The notes beneath the pieces are model-generated. The model was not told the DNA's origin, searched no databases, and saw nothing but the letters and a program-made list of their open reading frames with translations. Made by a program: the position numbers and the translations under genes. Shown piece after piece: positions 1 through 7,728 of a stretch of 11,890 nt of DNA (its first letter is position 1; each line of letters begins with the position of its first letter). The stretch lies in contig JAOXYB010049436.1 of assembly GCA_028565635.1 (NCBI GenBank), positions 1-11,890 of the forward strand. Reading direction: 5' to 3'. Source of the DNA: Phoronis ovalis (taxonomy: Eukaryota > Phoronida > Phoronidae).

Positions 1-126
1 TAATTAAGAACAGATATTAATTAACAAGCAACTTTAGTAATGAGTTGTAAACAGTATGTCTGACACTTATTTCGTGTTTATTTAGAGTTACAACTAGTTT
101 TAGAAAAAATTCCATTGGGTGCCCTT

Positions 127-266
127 GATAGTTTGTGCAGGATAGTTTGTTCAGGATAGTTTGTGCAGGATAGTTTGTGCAGGATAGTTTGTTCAGGATA
201 GTTTGTGCAAGATAGTTTGTTCAGGATAGTTTGTTCAGGATAGTTTGTGCAGGATAGTTTGTTCAG
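127..266. repeat. 14-bp minisatellite, 10 units
   Basis: Ten head-to-tail copies of a 14-bp unit, gatagtttgtKcag, run without any insertion or deletion. The only differences are G or T at unit position 11 (order G,T,G,G,T,G,T,T,G,T) and one final A instead of G in unit 6. Such uniformity points to recent expansion or homogenisation by unequal exchange. The unit length is not a multiple of three, so it is unlikely to encode a repeat protein. Confidence 0.97.
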
Positions 267-417
267 CTATACAAAGAGCATTATTAACAAACTGGTTAGC
301 AAAAATTGAAACTATTACTAATAGTGAAAAGACAATTATATTAAATGCTAACAGGTTTACTTTCTTTTTACAGGAATATGACTCTTATGGAACATGGCTC
401 TTAAGGATCTTGCAGGG
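267..417. other. AT-rich spacer, no gene
   Basis: No repeat or motif is supported here. A 115-codon frame (245-592, +) begins inside the minisatellite and runs through this spacer and the left arm of the next inverted repeat. Its product is rich in Leu, Asn and Lys, has no family motif, and is most likely chance. A pyrimidine tract ending in CAG near 371-373 resembles a splice acceptor but has no matching exon evidence. Confidence 0.5.
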
Positions 418-755
418 TTATTCAAAATGGATAAAAATTGTGTTTTGGCTTCTTAAACCATTTTTGAATTTTTTGGGTGAAAATATGAAATCAGAAAAGG
501 TAAAAACAGCACTTAGAGTAAATAATGTGCATGTAGCAATTTTGAGGAATAAAAAAAGGTTTTTCGACTTGGGTCTGATTTTTATGTCTTAAAAGTTGGC
601 TAGCGACAGGTGTCTCTGAGTGTTTTAATGCACATTTTTAGCAATATACTTCTAAATGTCATTTCGATTTTTCTGACTTCATATATTCAAACAAACATTG
701 AAAAATGGTATTAAGAAGCCAAAAACAAAGTTTACATCCATTTTGAATAACTCTA
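418..755. repeat. Long imperfect inverted repeat (foldback or MITE-like)
   Basis: The left arm (about 418-532) and the right arm (about 628-755) are imperfect reverse complements. The 15-mer gttattcaaaatgga at 418-432 is complementary to 737-751, the block ttttggcttcttaa is shared next, then atgaaRtcagaaaa, and finally atgtgcat at 525-532 against 628-635. About 95 bp separate the arms, including a less AT-rich stretch near 598-620. The arms differ by substitutions and a few small indels, so the structure is old. It may be a foldback transposable element or two oppositely inserted copies of one repeat. I found no clear target-site duplication. If transcribed it would form a long hairpin. Confidence 0.8.
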
Positions 756-1765
756 CAGTTATACTCTTTTCACATTCAGTTTCAGTTTATGAATTCCACC
801 ACTAGGGAGGTGTGTAGTTCATGGTTAAGCCAGGATTAGTACAGTGTAAAGTGTATAGTGAATACAATGGTATATATTCAACTGCAGAATTAACAATTAA
901 CATTTAAACATTATTATACATTGTGTTGATGTAAGTAACATTTTATGAAGGAGAAACTCAGAAGTGAGTTTTGAAGAAAAACTAGAATTTTGTAATGCTT
1001 TTAATGCAGGGCATTAAGTCTTGATCTTCGTATGGCTTATACATGTTGTTATAGATAGGACCCCTACTGATTCTAGTCAGATTTAAAAACAAAACTCAAC
1101 GAATTAAAGATGCTTTGTTAGATCTTTTGAGCCACCTATTTTTGAGTCCCTTTTTAAAAATCTGTCACAGTCACTAAAATCAACTTATGAAAAGCCAAAC
1201 AAGTAAACAGTTATCAAACCGCATCACATAACTGCTGACATTCAAATGCCTGGATACAGCACTATTATGGGTTTTAAACTATTCAATTAACTTATTTCAA
1301 ACTTTAAGGCATCATTCGTGATCAGGTATCTCATTTTGTTCTCCATATTTGCTTTATAATTAGACAAAGCATGATTTTATAGGTTTCTTCTTGTCTGGGG
1401 TTTCGTACATGATGATTGTAATATAGTGGAACTGAAACCTTACCAGTTGTGTCCCTGACAAGGCAACAAGTGCAATAGTTAATATAAATGTGAGATTCTT
1501 TAAATTTAATTAAAATTATTTGAAATCCACTGCTACATTTTGGCATATGTATTACCTTTATTCGACCTATTTTTCTATTCCTTGCTTTTGTATATTGCTT
1601 GTTAAATGTATCATTTAATATGTTAATTATGCAGTTCCTATTTTATAAATACAATTGTTTTACAAATTTAAACCAAACCTTTGAAATGCTTCCGAGGTAA
1701 AACATTGTTCAAGTAGTTTTACTACTAAATTACTTTACTTTATGTACATAGAATATATGAGCTGA
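756..1765. other. Non-coding stretch with two short perfect hairpins
   Basis: No gene is supported. Two perfect 7-bp hairpins lie close together: AAACTCA/TGAGTTT around a GAAG loop at 954-971, and TTAATGC/GCATTAA around an AGG loop at 1001-1017. A 71-codon minus-strand frame (1331-1546) has an even amino-acid mix in its middle part but no recognisable domain. An AP-1/MARE-like core, gctgagtcag, sits at 1761-1770. Confidence 0.5.
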
Positions 1766-1766
1766 G

Positions 1767-1790
1767 TCAGTAAGAAGAGGCGGATTCAGG
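1767..1790 (+). mobile_element. Possible broken hAT-type terminal repeat
   Basis: The string ggcggattcagg at 1779-1790 matches the inner part of the CAGTGGCGGATYCAGG-type ends common among animal hAT elements. CAGT lies nearby at 1768-1771, separated from it by a short AG-rich insertion. No matching opposite end was found, so this is a tentative remnant, 98 bp before the more complete element downstream. Confidence 0.25.
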
Positions 1791-1878
1791 ATTCCTATAG
1801 ATGCTGATTGTTTTCTAATTTTTATTTAGTAAGGAAGAGTTCTTGGTAAGATCCAAAATGTAACACAAGATTTCTAGT

Positions 1879-2014
1879 CAGTGGCAGATTTACAGGGAGG
1901 CTTACAACACATTGAAAAAAATAATAAAAGTAATAATAACAATGACATTTTTTTTGGTTGTCGAAAAATGTTTTTGCACATGCCTCTTTGGAGAAAATCT
2001 TAAACTCGCCACTG
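1879..2014. mobile_element. hAT-like MITE, 136 bp
   Basis: The element starts with CAGTGGCAGATTTA and ends with the reverse complement of CAGTGGCGAGTTTA, giving terminal inverted repeats with 7 perfect outer bases and near identity to about 14. CAGTGGC followed by GAT or a similar triplet is typical of non-autonomous hAT elements in animals. The interior is AT-rich with a run of TAA-type triplets and no coding capacity. The expected 8-bp target duplication is not exact: the flanks are tttctagt and atagttga, sharing only tagt. The copy is therefore old, or its boundary is slightly off. Confidence 0.7.
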
Positions 2015-2554
2015 ATAGTTGATATCATATGTACTCAACTAGGTGCCAATTCAACACCATTAAAACAGTCACGGAAGCAAAACATAAAATGGAGTTATTT
2101 TCCTCAAGCTGTTATTTTATTTTGTTATGAGAATTCAATTCAACCTCCAACACAGTACCATTTAATTTTTTGTTTGGGGTAATACTTGATTGTCAACAGG
2201 TGAAAAGTACTTATTGTTATGGTTTTTAATTGATAAAAACAATTTTTATGCACTTGATGCTACTGATTTTGAGAACATAGCATTATTACACTGTTCCTCA
2301 GATGAATAGGCCCAAAATAAAATGTTGACTCTCCTTAAAGAAAGTTTACAAAAGCTGTTATCAAAATTTATCTCGTGAAGTTTTAACTTCCAAGTTAGCA
2401 GATATTATAACATGCTGACATTAGAAGACGCCCAAACTAAAGTGCTGTTGCCTGATAAAAAGGGTGTAATTATTGAGAATTAGTACACAAGTACTATATT
2501 CTTATGCATGGTCATACATCGCGTCTTACTTGAGCCTGATATGGCAAAATATTG
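2015..2554. other. No gene or repeat recognised
   Basis: AT-rich sequence. The 74-codon plus frame at 1958-2182 starts inside the MITE and has no family features. Two loosely similar strings near 2308 and 2428 (around gcccaaaMtaaa) hint at a very old duplication but are too weak to call. Confidence 0.5.
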
Positions 2555-2590
2555 AGGTGGATTTCTTTATAATATGCCGTAAATCCACCT
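2555..2590. repeat. Perfect 10-bp stem hairpin
   Basis: AGGTGGATTT at 2555-2564 and AAATCCACCT at 2581-2590 form a perfect 10-bp stem around a 16-nt loop. The string tttataatat follows the left arm and recurs, directly repeated, just after the right arm. The stem is richer in G and C than its surroundings, which makes a chance AT-rich match less likely. The role is unknown. Confidence 0.8.
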
Positions 2591-3550
2591 TTTTATAATA
2601 TAGTAAGAAAATATGTAAGTTATACGTGATCCGAACAAGAATACTGAAGTAAATTTTGTTATAGAAATTGGATGAGCTTCTAAAATGAGTTAATCTTTTG
2701 ACCATATGATGTTACATGTACAAACTGATTTAATGCCAATTTAATCAAAAGATCAAAGATATTTATTTACTACTTTTTGCATTTTTAACCTGCTTTCCAA
2801 GGAAAGATGTATCACCTTTAAACAAATTTACTGGCAGAAGAATGCTCGCATTCAGGCTTTCAATGTCTTAGCATGTTGTATGTCCATTATTTCAATAAGA
2901 AACATGATTTATTTGCTATCTTGTCATATTGTAAAACTTTTGCCGAAAATAAAATGATTGATTAGTAAAAAATTGGAAACAAGTGATATAGAGATGACTC
3001 ATCAAACAAATGCGCTAAGAACTAATACCTTGAACCAGCTAATAGAAGGACATGTAATCAAGGAATTGGGGGTAAATTATACAATATTTTACTGGGTAAA
3101 TATCCCGCTTGTTTAAGTAAAATAATTAATTAATTTGTTAATTAGCAAAATGAAATCAATTAATAAAAATGGAATGTTTTACATGATTAATATTAGTTAT
3201 TAGGTTTACAATTGATAGTTTTTTGTAACCTGATATGATTCCTAAGAATTTGCCATTTTTCGATATGGTTGCACTGACTTCACATTATTATTAATTAATA
3301 AGAATGTCAATCACAAACTGGGAATGCTAATACCTGGGATTTGTTTCTAGAATCACTCTTCTTTAAAATATAATGGAATGAAATATAAACGGAATTGTAG
3401 ATTGGAATTTGATACCGCAAACAGTGAAATATTAATATCCAGCTGAGAGTTTGTTCGATAGATTTTTTTAAAATCCCTAATTGAATGCATGTCTTCAGAT
3501 AAATCCTTTTAACAATCAAATATCAATGCACTGACATCACCTCTAGCCAC
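2591..3550. other. No gene recognised; AT-rich
   Basis: Contains a 9-bp inverted pair atcttttga/tcaaaagat (2693-2701 and 2745-2753), a short dyad ctttccaaggaaag at 2793-2806, and a TTAATTAA-rich stretch at 3120-3165. The 70-codon minus frame at 3307-3519 has biased AT-driven composition and no motif. Confidence 0.5.
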
Positions 3551-3655
3551 TGTGAACCTGGAGACATTTTTAAGTTCACAAATATTAAAAAATGTCATCA
3601 GTGTTTTGCATATTTTAAAAAAACACTTTATTTCCACTTATTCAGTGGATCCACT
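3551..3655. other. Cluster of perfect stems including a potential H-type pseudoknot
   Basis: Stem 1 pairs TGTGAAC (3551-3557) with GTTCACA (3574-3580). Stem 2 pairs GACATTTTT (3563-3571), inside the loop of stem 1, with AAAAATGTC (3588-3596), beyond it. Their interlocked order is that of an H-type pseudoknot with connectors of 5, 2 and 7 nt. A third perfect stem follows, AGTGTTTT/AAAACACT (3600-3607 and 3620-3627). Next come CCACT/AGTGG (3634-3638 and 3644-3648) and the 12-bp palindrome AGTGGATCCACT (3644-3655). Whether the region is transcribed is unknown. Confidence 0.5.
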
Positions 3656-3690
3656 CAACTAATGAAAAGCAAATTTAAATAACAAAAATT

Positions 3691-3704
3691 AAAAAAAAAA
3701 AAAA
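3691..3704. repeat. A14 homopolymer
   Basis: Fourteen consecutive A residues in AT-rich sequence. No AATAAA signal sits at the usual distance upstream and no flanking duplication was seen, so it is treated as a simple repeat rather than a retroposon tail. Confidence 0.9.
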
Positions 3705-3865
3705 TAGCAAACTATGCAGCAATTTTCATAAAAATTGAATCTCCAATTATTATATTTATTGTTATAAAGCATTTAGTTTATGGCAGCAAGTTTAATAAAA
3801 AAAAACATTACTGTCATCTAGTAAAATCTTGTTAGAGAGAAACTGGAGGGGTCGCTTGTGTAAAA

Positions 3866-4156
3866 CTGGGTCCACATGCATGAACATAGGGTTTAAAAAC
3901 ATCATCTATAAATGTGTAGATAAGACAGCTACAAAACTACCTCTTTGGCAGATAAGCAGGTTAAAAACTGACCCTTTGGAAGACATACAGTTTTTATTCA
4001 TCAGTGTCTGATGGTGAAAACATACCTTTTGACAGACTTCAATCAGTAAATAATGTACCCTTTTTACACATCAGTGTCTGATGATGAAAAGCATACCTTT
4101 GGCAGACCTCAACTTTCAAAAAACAACACCTAATTTCCCAATATTTTGCTAAATAT
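3866..4156 (+). repeat. Dispersed repeat family, copy 1
   Basis: This region aligns in order with 5203-5446. Shared blocks are: G-run then acatgcaYg, a GGtTtAAAAAC block, taAATGTGTA, a GCTA block, a block with GGCA and GCAGG, tttacacatc, a gcagacctMa block, and an identical 19-mer ccaatattttgctaaatat (4138-4156 and 5428-5446). Copy 1 is longer because it carries an internal 70-bp tandem duplication. The 60-codon plus frame at 3829-4011 lies over this repeat and is not supported as a gene. The family is unnamed to me; it could be a non-autonomous transposon or an ancient segmental duplication. The boundaries are approximate. Confidence 0.8.
3991..4112 (+). repeat. Internal tandem duplication, 70-bp period
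   Basis: The 52-bp segments 3991-4042 and 4061-4112 are strongly alike: both contain atcagtgtctgatgRtgaaaa, then catacctttt or a variant, then cagacYtcaa. Their starts lie exactly 70 bp apart. Copy 2 of the dispersed repeat has only one such unit, so the duplication happened within this copy, or was lost from the other. Confidence 0.88.
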
Positions 4157-4838
4157 GTACCCTTAACATGGAACACATGTTGTGCGCTTGGTTGATAACA
4201 AATATCCCTTGTTACAGGGTAAAAAAATAATATGCCAAATGAAGGGCTAGGCTACTACCCCAGTCATTTATTTAGCTAGAATTTAACTTAAAGTATAAAG
4301 TGTGAATAAATTGTGCCGAAGAATATGCTATATCTTAACTATCTACTAGTAGTTATCTTGCTCTGTAAACCTCCAAGTGGCATCTTCTGATCAAGGTTTG
4401 CAATTAAGGGGAAACATAAACATATTTCTAATTTTACAAAAAAACTTTCCAACAGGTAAAAACTATTAATTAAATTTAAATAATAATTATTGTCTTTTGG
4501 CAAAGTTAATTTTTCCCTCAAATTAAACAAGTACATTTGCATGTTATGTGTTCCTGCAACTGTGTGATTACCACAGAATTCAGTTAGTGACTTTCTGTTT
4601 TATTGTTCAATTTAGAGCAGTACTCTCCATGAAATAGTGTATACATGTTCCAGGACCAATGATATTATTTATGTAAACCCCAAACATGGATAGATAAAAT
4701 ATTAATAAATAATACAAGTTTTATGTACATTAAGTTCATTGGTGCCAGACAAGTATAACTTTTTTGTGGAGAATACTGTAGAGCTTAATAAGAAACATAA
4801 TGTTTGAGTTTTTCTATGTACTTTATGTGCAACAAGTT
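4157..4838. other. No gene recognised
   Basis: Two mutually exclusive short stems occur at 4196-4219 (TAACAA/TTGTTA and CCCT/AGGG). The 67-codon minus frame at 4339-4542 is Leu/Asn-rich with no motif. Nothing else is supported. Confidence 0.5.
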
Positions 4839-4860
4839 TATATATAGTTATTTATGACCT

Positions 4861-4874
4861 GTTACCATGGAAAC
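4861..4874. promoter_or_regulatory. RFX-type X-box, perfect consensus
   Basis: GTTACCATGGAAAC fits the palindromic RFX consensus GTTNCCATGGNAAC at every specified base, and also the looser ciliary X-box form RYYNYY-WW-RRNRAC. With twelve fixed bases, a chance match in a 12-kb AT-rich window is very unlikely. RFX factors drive ciliary and other genes in animals. The site overlaps a possible start codon, and a TATATA string lies just upstream near 4839-4846. Confidence 0.6.
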
Positions 4875-4914
4875 TGCTGAAGCTTTAGAAAAGATTAATA
4901 CTGGAAAGAAGTAA
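4867..4914 (+). CDS. Short ATG-initiated frame in strong Kozak context (tentative)
   Basis: ATG at 4867 sits in the context ttACCATGG, with A at -3 and G at +4. It opens a 15-codon frame, METAEALEKINTGKK, closed by TAA at 4912-4914. An in-frame TGA at 4855-4857 limits the frame upstream. The residue mix is protein-like rather than the Asn/Lys/Ile/Phe bias of random AT-rich frames. GTAATT at 4911-4916 could instead be a splice donor, making this the first coding exon of a longer gene. The strong context is partly explained by the overlapping X-box, whose core is CCATGG, so both readings compete. No family is recognised and coding is unproven. Confidence 0.15.
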   Translation: METAEALEKINTGKK

Positions 4915-5202
4915 TTTAGATCTGTATTTGAAATAAGCTGTCAGTTGTAAGATTTCTTTATTTAGTGCCCTGGAAATTACAAAATGGTGTGACATGTTGA
5001 TGTGGTTTTAAGATCTTTAACGTTACGCTATTACAGATTTAAGTGCAGTAGCCATTGGATCCACTTTATAGATAGACAGATTCAAATCTTTAAAATGAGT
5101 TTTAGGGAAAATGCAAAATTAAACAGTTACTTTTTCATGTAGCAAATGATGTCATAATCTCTTTATATTAAAAGAATTAATTTCTCAAGAAAGCATTGTC
5201 CT
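4915..5202. other. No gene recognised
   Basis: AT-rich sequence between the X-box region and the second dispersed-repeat copy. No repeat or RNA signature was seen. Confidence 0.5.
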
Positions 5203-5446
5203 GGGGGGGGGGCAAACATGCACATGCACGAGTATAGGTTAAAAACAAACACTAAATGTGTATGTACTGCTAAAGAAGCACCCCTGTGGCATTCTTGCAG
5301 GCAGTTAACGAGTATGGCCCAATGGCAGAACTTAATCAATAAAAAACATGCTTTACACATCTGTATCCGCAAATGGCGAGAAGTATAATCCTTCGCAGAC
5401 CTACATTCCATAGCAATATTCTATTTGCCAATATTTTGCTAAATAT
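5203..5446 (+). repeat. Dispersed repeat family, copy 2
   Basis: Same order of blocks as 3866-4156, in the same orientation, ending with the same 19-mer at 5428-5446. It begins at a G10 run (5203-5212) that occupies the position of the GGG in copy 1, so the run probably grew from a G-rich segment of the ancestral repeat. It lacks the 70-bp internal duplication. The minus-strand 82-codon frame at 5163-5411 is contained almost wholly in this repeat and is not supported as a gene. Confidence 0.78.
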
Positions 5447-6694
5447 CACCAGGTTATAAAATAACTCTTTTTACGTGATTCTTTGTTTACATATGAACCC
5501 CTCTTTGTCCCATGTGACTCCTGCGCATTGTCCACATATTTTGTATTTATAGGCACATATACTCTGAACTATTAGACCACGGACAACTACGTTAAGTCGA
5601 AATTGCAAGTTTTTAGGCATTATTTTGAATTAACAATTATTTTTCTGCATTTTAGAGAAGCGTTGGCTACATTTTGTGCTTCGACTTGTATGTAACTATA
5701 GGCATGCTGAGACTGCAACCTGGTATATCTCCCATATATTTCCCAAAGGCATGCAATATTAATAGCAAGGCAAGTGAATTCACTTGAAAGTATACTTGTC
5801 AACCTTGCAATGAGATACTTCTATTATATTGCTAGTTCTCCCAAAGCACTCTTATAGATTATGTCTTGCGAAAGTATAAACTTGAAAGCTGATGAAAAAG
5901 GGAAAGGTTTTTAATTGACATGGCATTTACTATGTGACATTCCAATTAATTTTGCACTTGTAAAATATGAAGAATAAAATGGCACCCCGATAATAGAATA
6001 AACTTATATAAAATATGCATAAAAAATCCTACATACAACAATAGATATTGATGATTGCACTTGAGAATTACGAACACAAGAAAATACATATTTAGGTGTG
6101 ATTGGTTACATTTACCAGCTTATACATTAGAAATATGCAAACTATTCATTTTTAATGATATTTTGTTTGATTGACAGCAGAAAAAAGGCACTGATGTATT
6201 ACATTATGAAATCTGATCATGTTGAGTGCAGTGCTGAATATATATTTTATGTAGGAATTGTTTTGTGCAAGGAATTAATCGATTGTAAGCTTTTATAAAT
6301 CCATTGAAATCCTATCAAATTATTGAACAAAAGTATTCCTAGGTTTTTGTTGACATGCAACACAGACAGTTCGCAACATGTAATATTTATGTAGTTTCCC
6401 AAACATTTAACTTTAAATATGCAATAATTATTTGCCTGTTTATGTTGAGTGTTTGTTAAAGGCAAAGTCATCACTTTTTACACAAAAGGTTCAAACTTTA
6501 CATGCAACCAGCAAACAGACTCATTAGAAAAACAATATTTAATTTTAATATGTATTTTGGTTGATTATATTTTGTCACAAAATGTACAAATGCTATAAAT
6601 TATAAAAAGTTAAACTTCAGCTTCAACTTCAATAAGGGTACTCAGCAAAAATCCGCTAGGCAGACATAATAGCCAAGGAAAGTGTGGTGCATCC
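5447..6694. other. No gene recognised
   Basis: The part at 5460-5580 is slightly less AT-rich and might be the continuation of the dispersed repeat, but it does not align clearly with copy 1. Minus-strand frames at 5620-5802 (60 codons) and 6247-6474 (75 codons) have no recognisable domain. No RNA gene signature was found. Confidence 0.5.
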
Positions 6695-6719
6695 GGGCAT
6701 TATGGGATGTGCTACAAGT
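6695..6719 (-). promoter_or_regulatory. ZNF143/Staf-like binding site
   Basis: On the minus strand the segment contains TCCCATAATGCCC, matching the core of the ZNF143/Staf site (TTCCCAKMATGC followed by a C/G-rich end). Part of the ACTAC-type extension is present as acttgtag. Staf-family factors activate snRNA and many housekeeping promoters. The site lies in an unusually GC-rich patch (6680-6715) for this window and is followed by TATAAAAT at 6719-6726 on the plus strand. No snRNA or exon is recognised next to it. Confidence 0.45.
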
Positions 6720-6726
6720 ATAAAAT

Positions 6727-7442
6727 TAACCAGAGTCGTGATTGTGATCTTAAGTCAATGTATCAATAACTTTGGTTTTTATGTTAATATTGTTATAATT
6801 TCATAACAAATATTATACTTATCTATATTTATGATCTGTTGCATGTTTGCAATCTGTTCATGCAAGTGCTATCTTAAGTTGTTCCTGCTTAAACCCTTTA
6901 AAAGCAAAACGAATCGATTTTGCAGGGCATTTGGTACAAAAAGAAATACAGAATACAAAAATAACAGTGATTTTTGATGTCTCTATAATATTGTAATTAC
7001 TTAGAACCATCTGTGTATTTAAGATTATGTGTATTTATGACTGTGCATGCAGTGTGTTGTTATTATGTTATATTTAGCAAGCTGAGGTCAACGAGTGCAT
7101 GTTTTATATTTCTACATGCTGAGCAGCTAATTGGCTGTGGAGTATGAATAAATATGCATAGATTTGCTTAGGTGAAACATGCTCGAAATGCAAAATCTGT
7201 TTATGTGTTGCAGTTCTATCATACATGTACTTCACAGTGCCTTTTGGAGATGTTAAAATATTATTTTGAATCACTACAACAATGGCCCTTTATCTAAACA
7301 ATTTTTGAAAATGAGGGTATATTTATTATGCATAGTTACACCATAAGTTATAAGAATAGGTATAAAACAATATTTTGAGAGTATGATGACCTATTGCTGA
7401 CACATGTAAACACACAATGTTTTTGAAGACCAAAGCGTATTG
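6727..7442. other. No gene recognised
   Basis: AT-rich sequence with several TATGCATA-type strings (for example near 7155 and 7327) and an inverted CCAAT box (attgg) near 7130. None is strong enough to call a promoter. Confidence 0.5.
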
Positions 7443-7691
7443 TTAGTAAAAATAAAAGTAAATAACTTTGTTTGGATAGTTAGCAGTTGGGTATTTTCTT
7501 CTGGCAGTACCAGTCTCATGAGGATTGAAAAACCCTGGTCTGTGAAAGGTATTTTTGCAAAATAGAAATTGTTTTGACTTCATTATTCTTGACCCCTGTA
7601 AACAACAGATTGGCTTTGTTTTGTGGATGTTTTGAAAAGCATCTATGACATCATGAAAGTACTTTATGAGTAATGCAAGCTCATCGTTCAC
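7443..7691 (-). CDS. Hypothetical 82-codon frame (tentative)
   Basis: The frame starts at ATG 7691 (reverse strand) with MNDELALLIKYFHDVIDAFQ, which looks like an amphipathic helix. It continues through a Lys/His-rich middle to an aromatic, AT-driven tail (YFYFY), so only the first half looks protein-like. There is no recognised domain, signal peptide or membrane segment. Inside it, around 7600-7610, the minus strand reads ctgttgtttacag followed by GG, a good splice-acceptor form, so the true exon, if any, may differ. An X-box lies 24 bp upstream of the ATG on this strand. That context raises interest, but length and composition are also compatible with chance. Confidence 0.12.
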   Translation of the reverse strand: MNDELALLIKYFHDVIDAFQNIHKTKPICCLQGSRIMKSKQFLFCKNTFHRPGFFNPHETGTARRKYPTANYPNKVIYFYFY

Positions 7692-7714
7692 TCATGGTAA
7701 ACACCTCATGAGTT

Positions 7715-7728
7715 GTTACTAAGGCAAC
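7715..7728. promoter_or_regulatory. Second RFX X-box-like site
   Basis: On the minus strand it reads GTTGCC-TT-AGTAAC, matching every position of the degenerate animal X-box RYYNYY-WW-RRNRAC. The plus strand is GTTACTAAGGCAAC. It is embedded in a dyad, GAGTTG/CAACTC. It is less close to the RFX palindrome than the site at 4861 (11 of 14 bases). Confidence 0.4.

Noticed and set aside
127-266. CRISPR array
   Set aside because: Units are contiguous 14-mers with no spacers, and the DNA looks eukaryotic.
245-592. 115-codon plus-strand frame, the longest in the window
   Set aside because: It begins in the minisatellite and crosses one arm of an inverted repeat; AT-driven composition and no family motif.
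1430-1475. Minus-strand micro-exon between a tcag acceptor and a ctg-gtaagg donor
   Set aside because: Weak pyrimidine tract and an 11-nt exon; too little to support.
2308-2460. Similarity between strings around gcccaaaataaa and gcccaaactaaa
   Set aside because: Only short interrupted identity in AT-rich DNA; not distinguishable from chance.
3829-4011. 60-codon plus frame as a gene or transposon remnant
   Set aside because: Lies over dispersed-repeat copy 1, contains no domain, and is not kept open in copy 2.
5052-5066. 13-mer atccactttatag shared with 11109-11121 as a repeat
   Set aside because: Similarity ends immediately on both sides; likely chance.
5078-5092. gattcaaatct as a tRNA B-box
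   Set aside because: Departs from the B-box consensus, and no A-box or cloverleaf lies upstream.
5163-5411. 82-codon minus frame as a gene
   Set aside because: It lies almost entirely within dispersed-repeat copy 2.
5882-5896. TTGAAAGCTGAT resembling the 3' half of the bantam microRNA
   Set aside because: The seed half is missing and no hairpin partner is seen.
6053-6065. ATTGCACTTG resembling the miR-25/92 seed region
   Set aside because: The match stops after 10 nt, and I saw no precursor hairpin.
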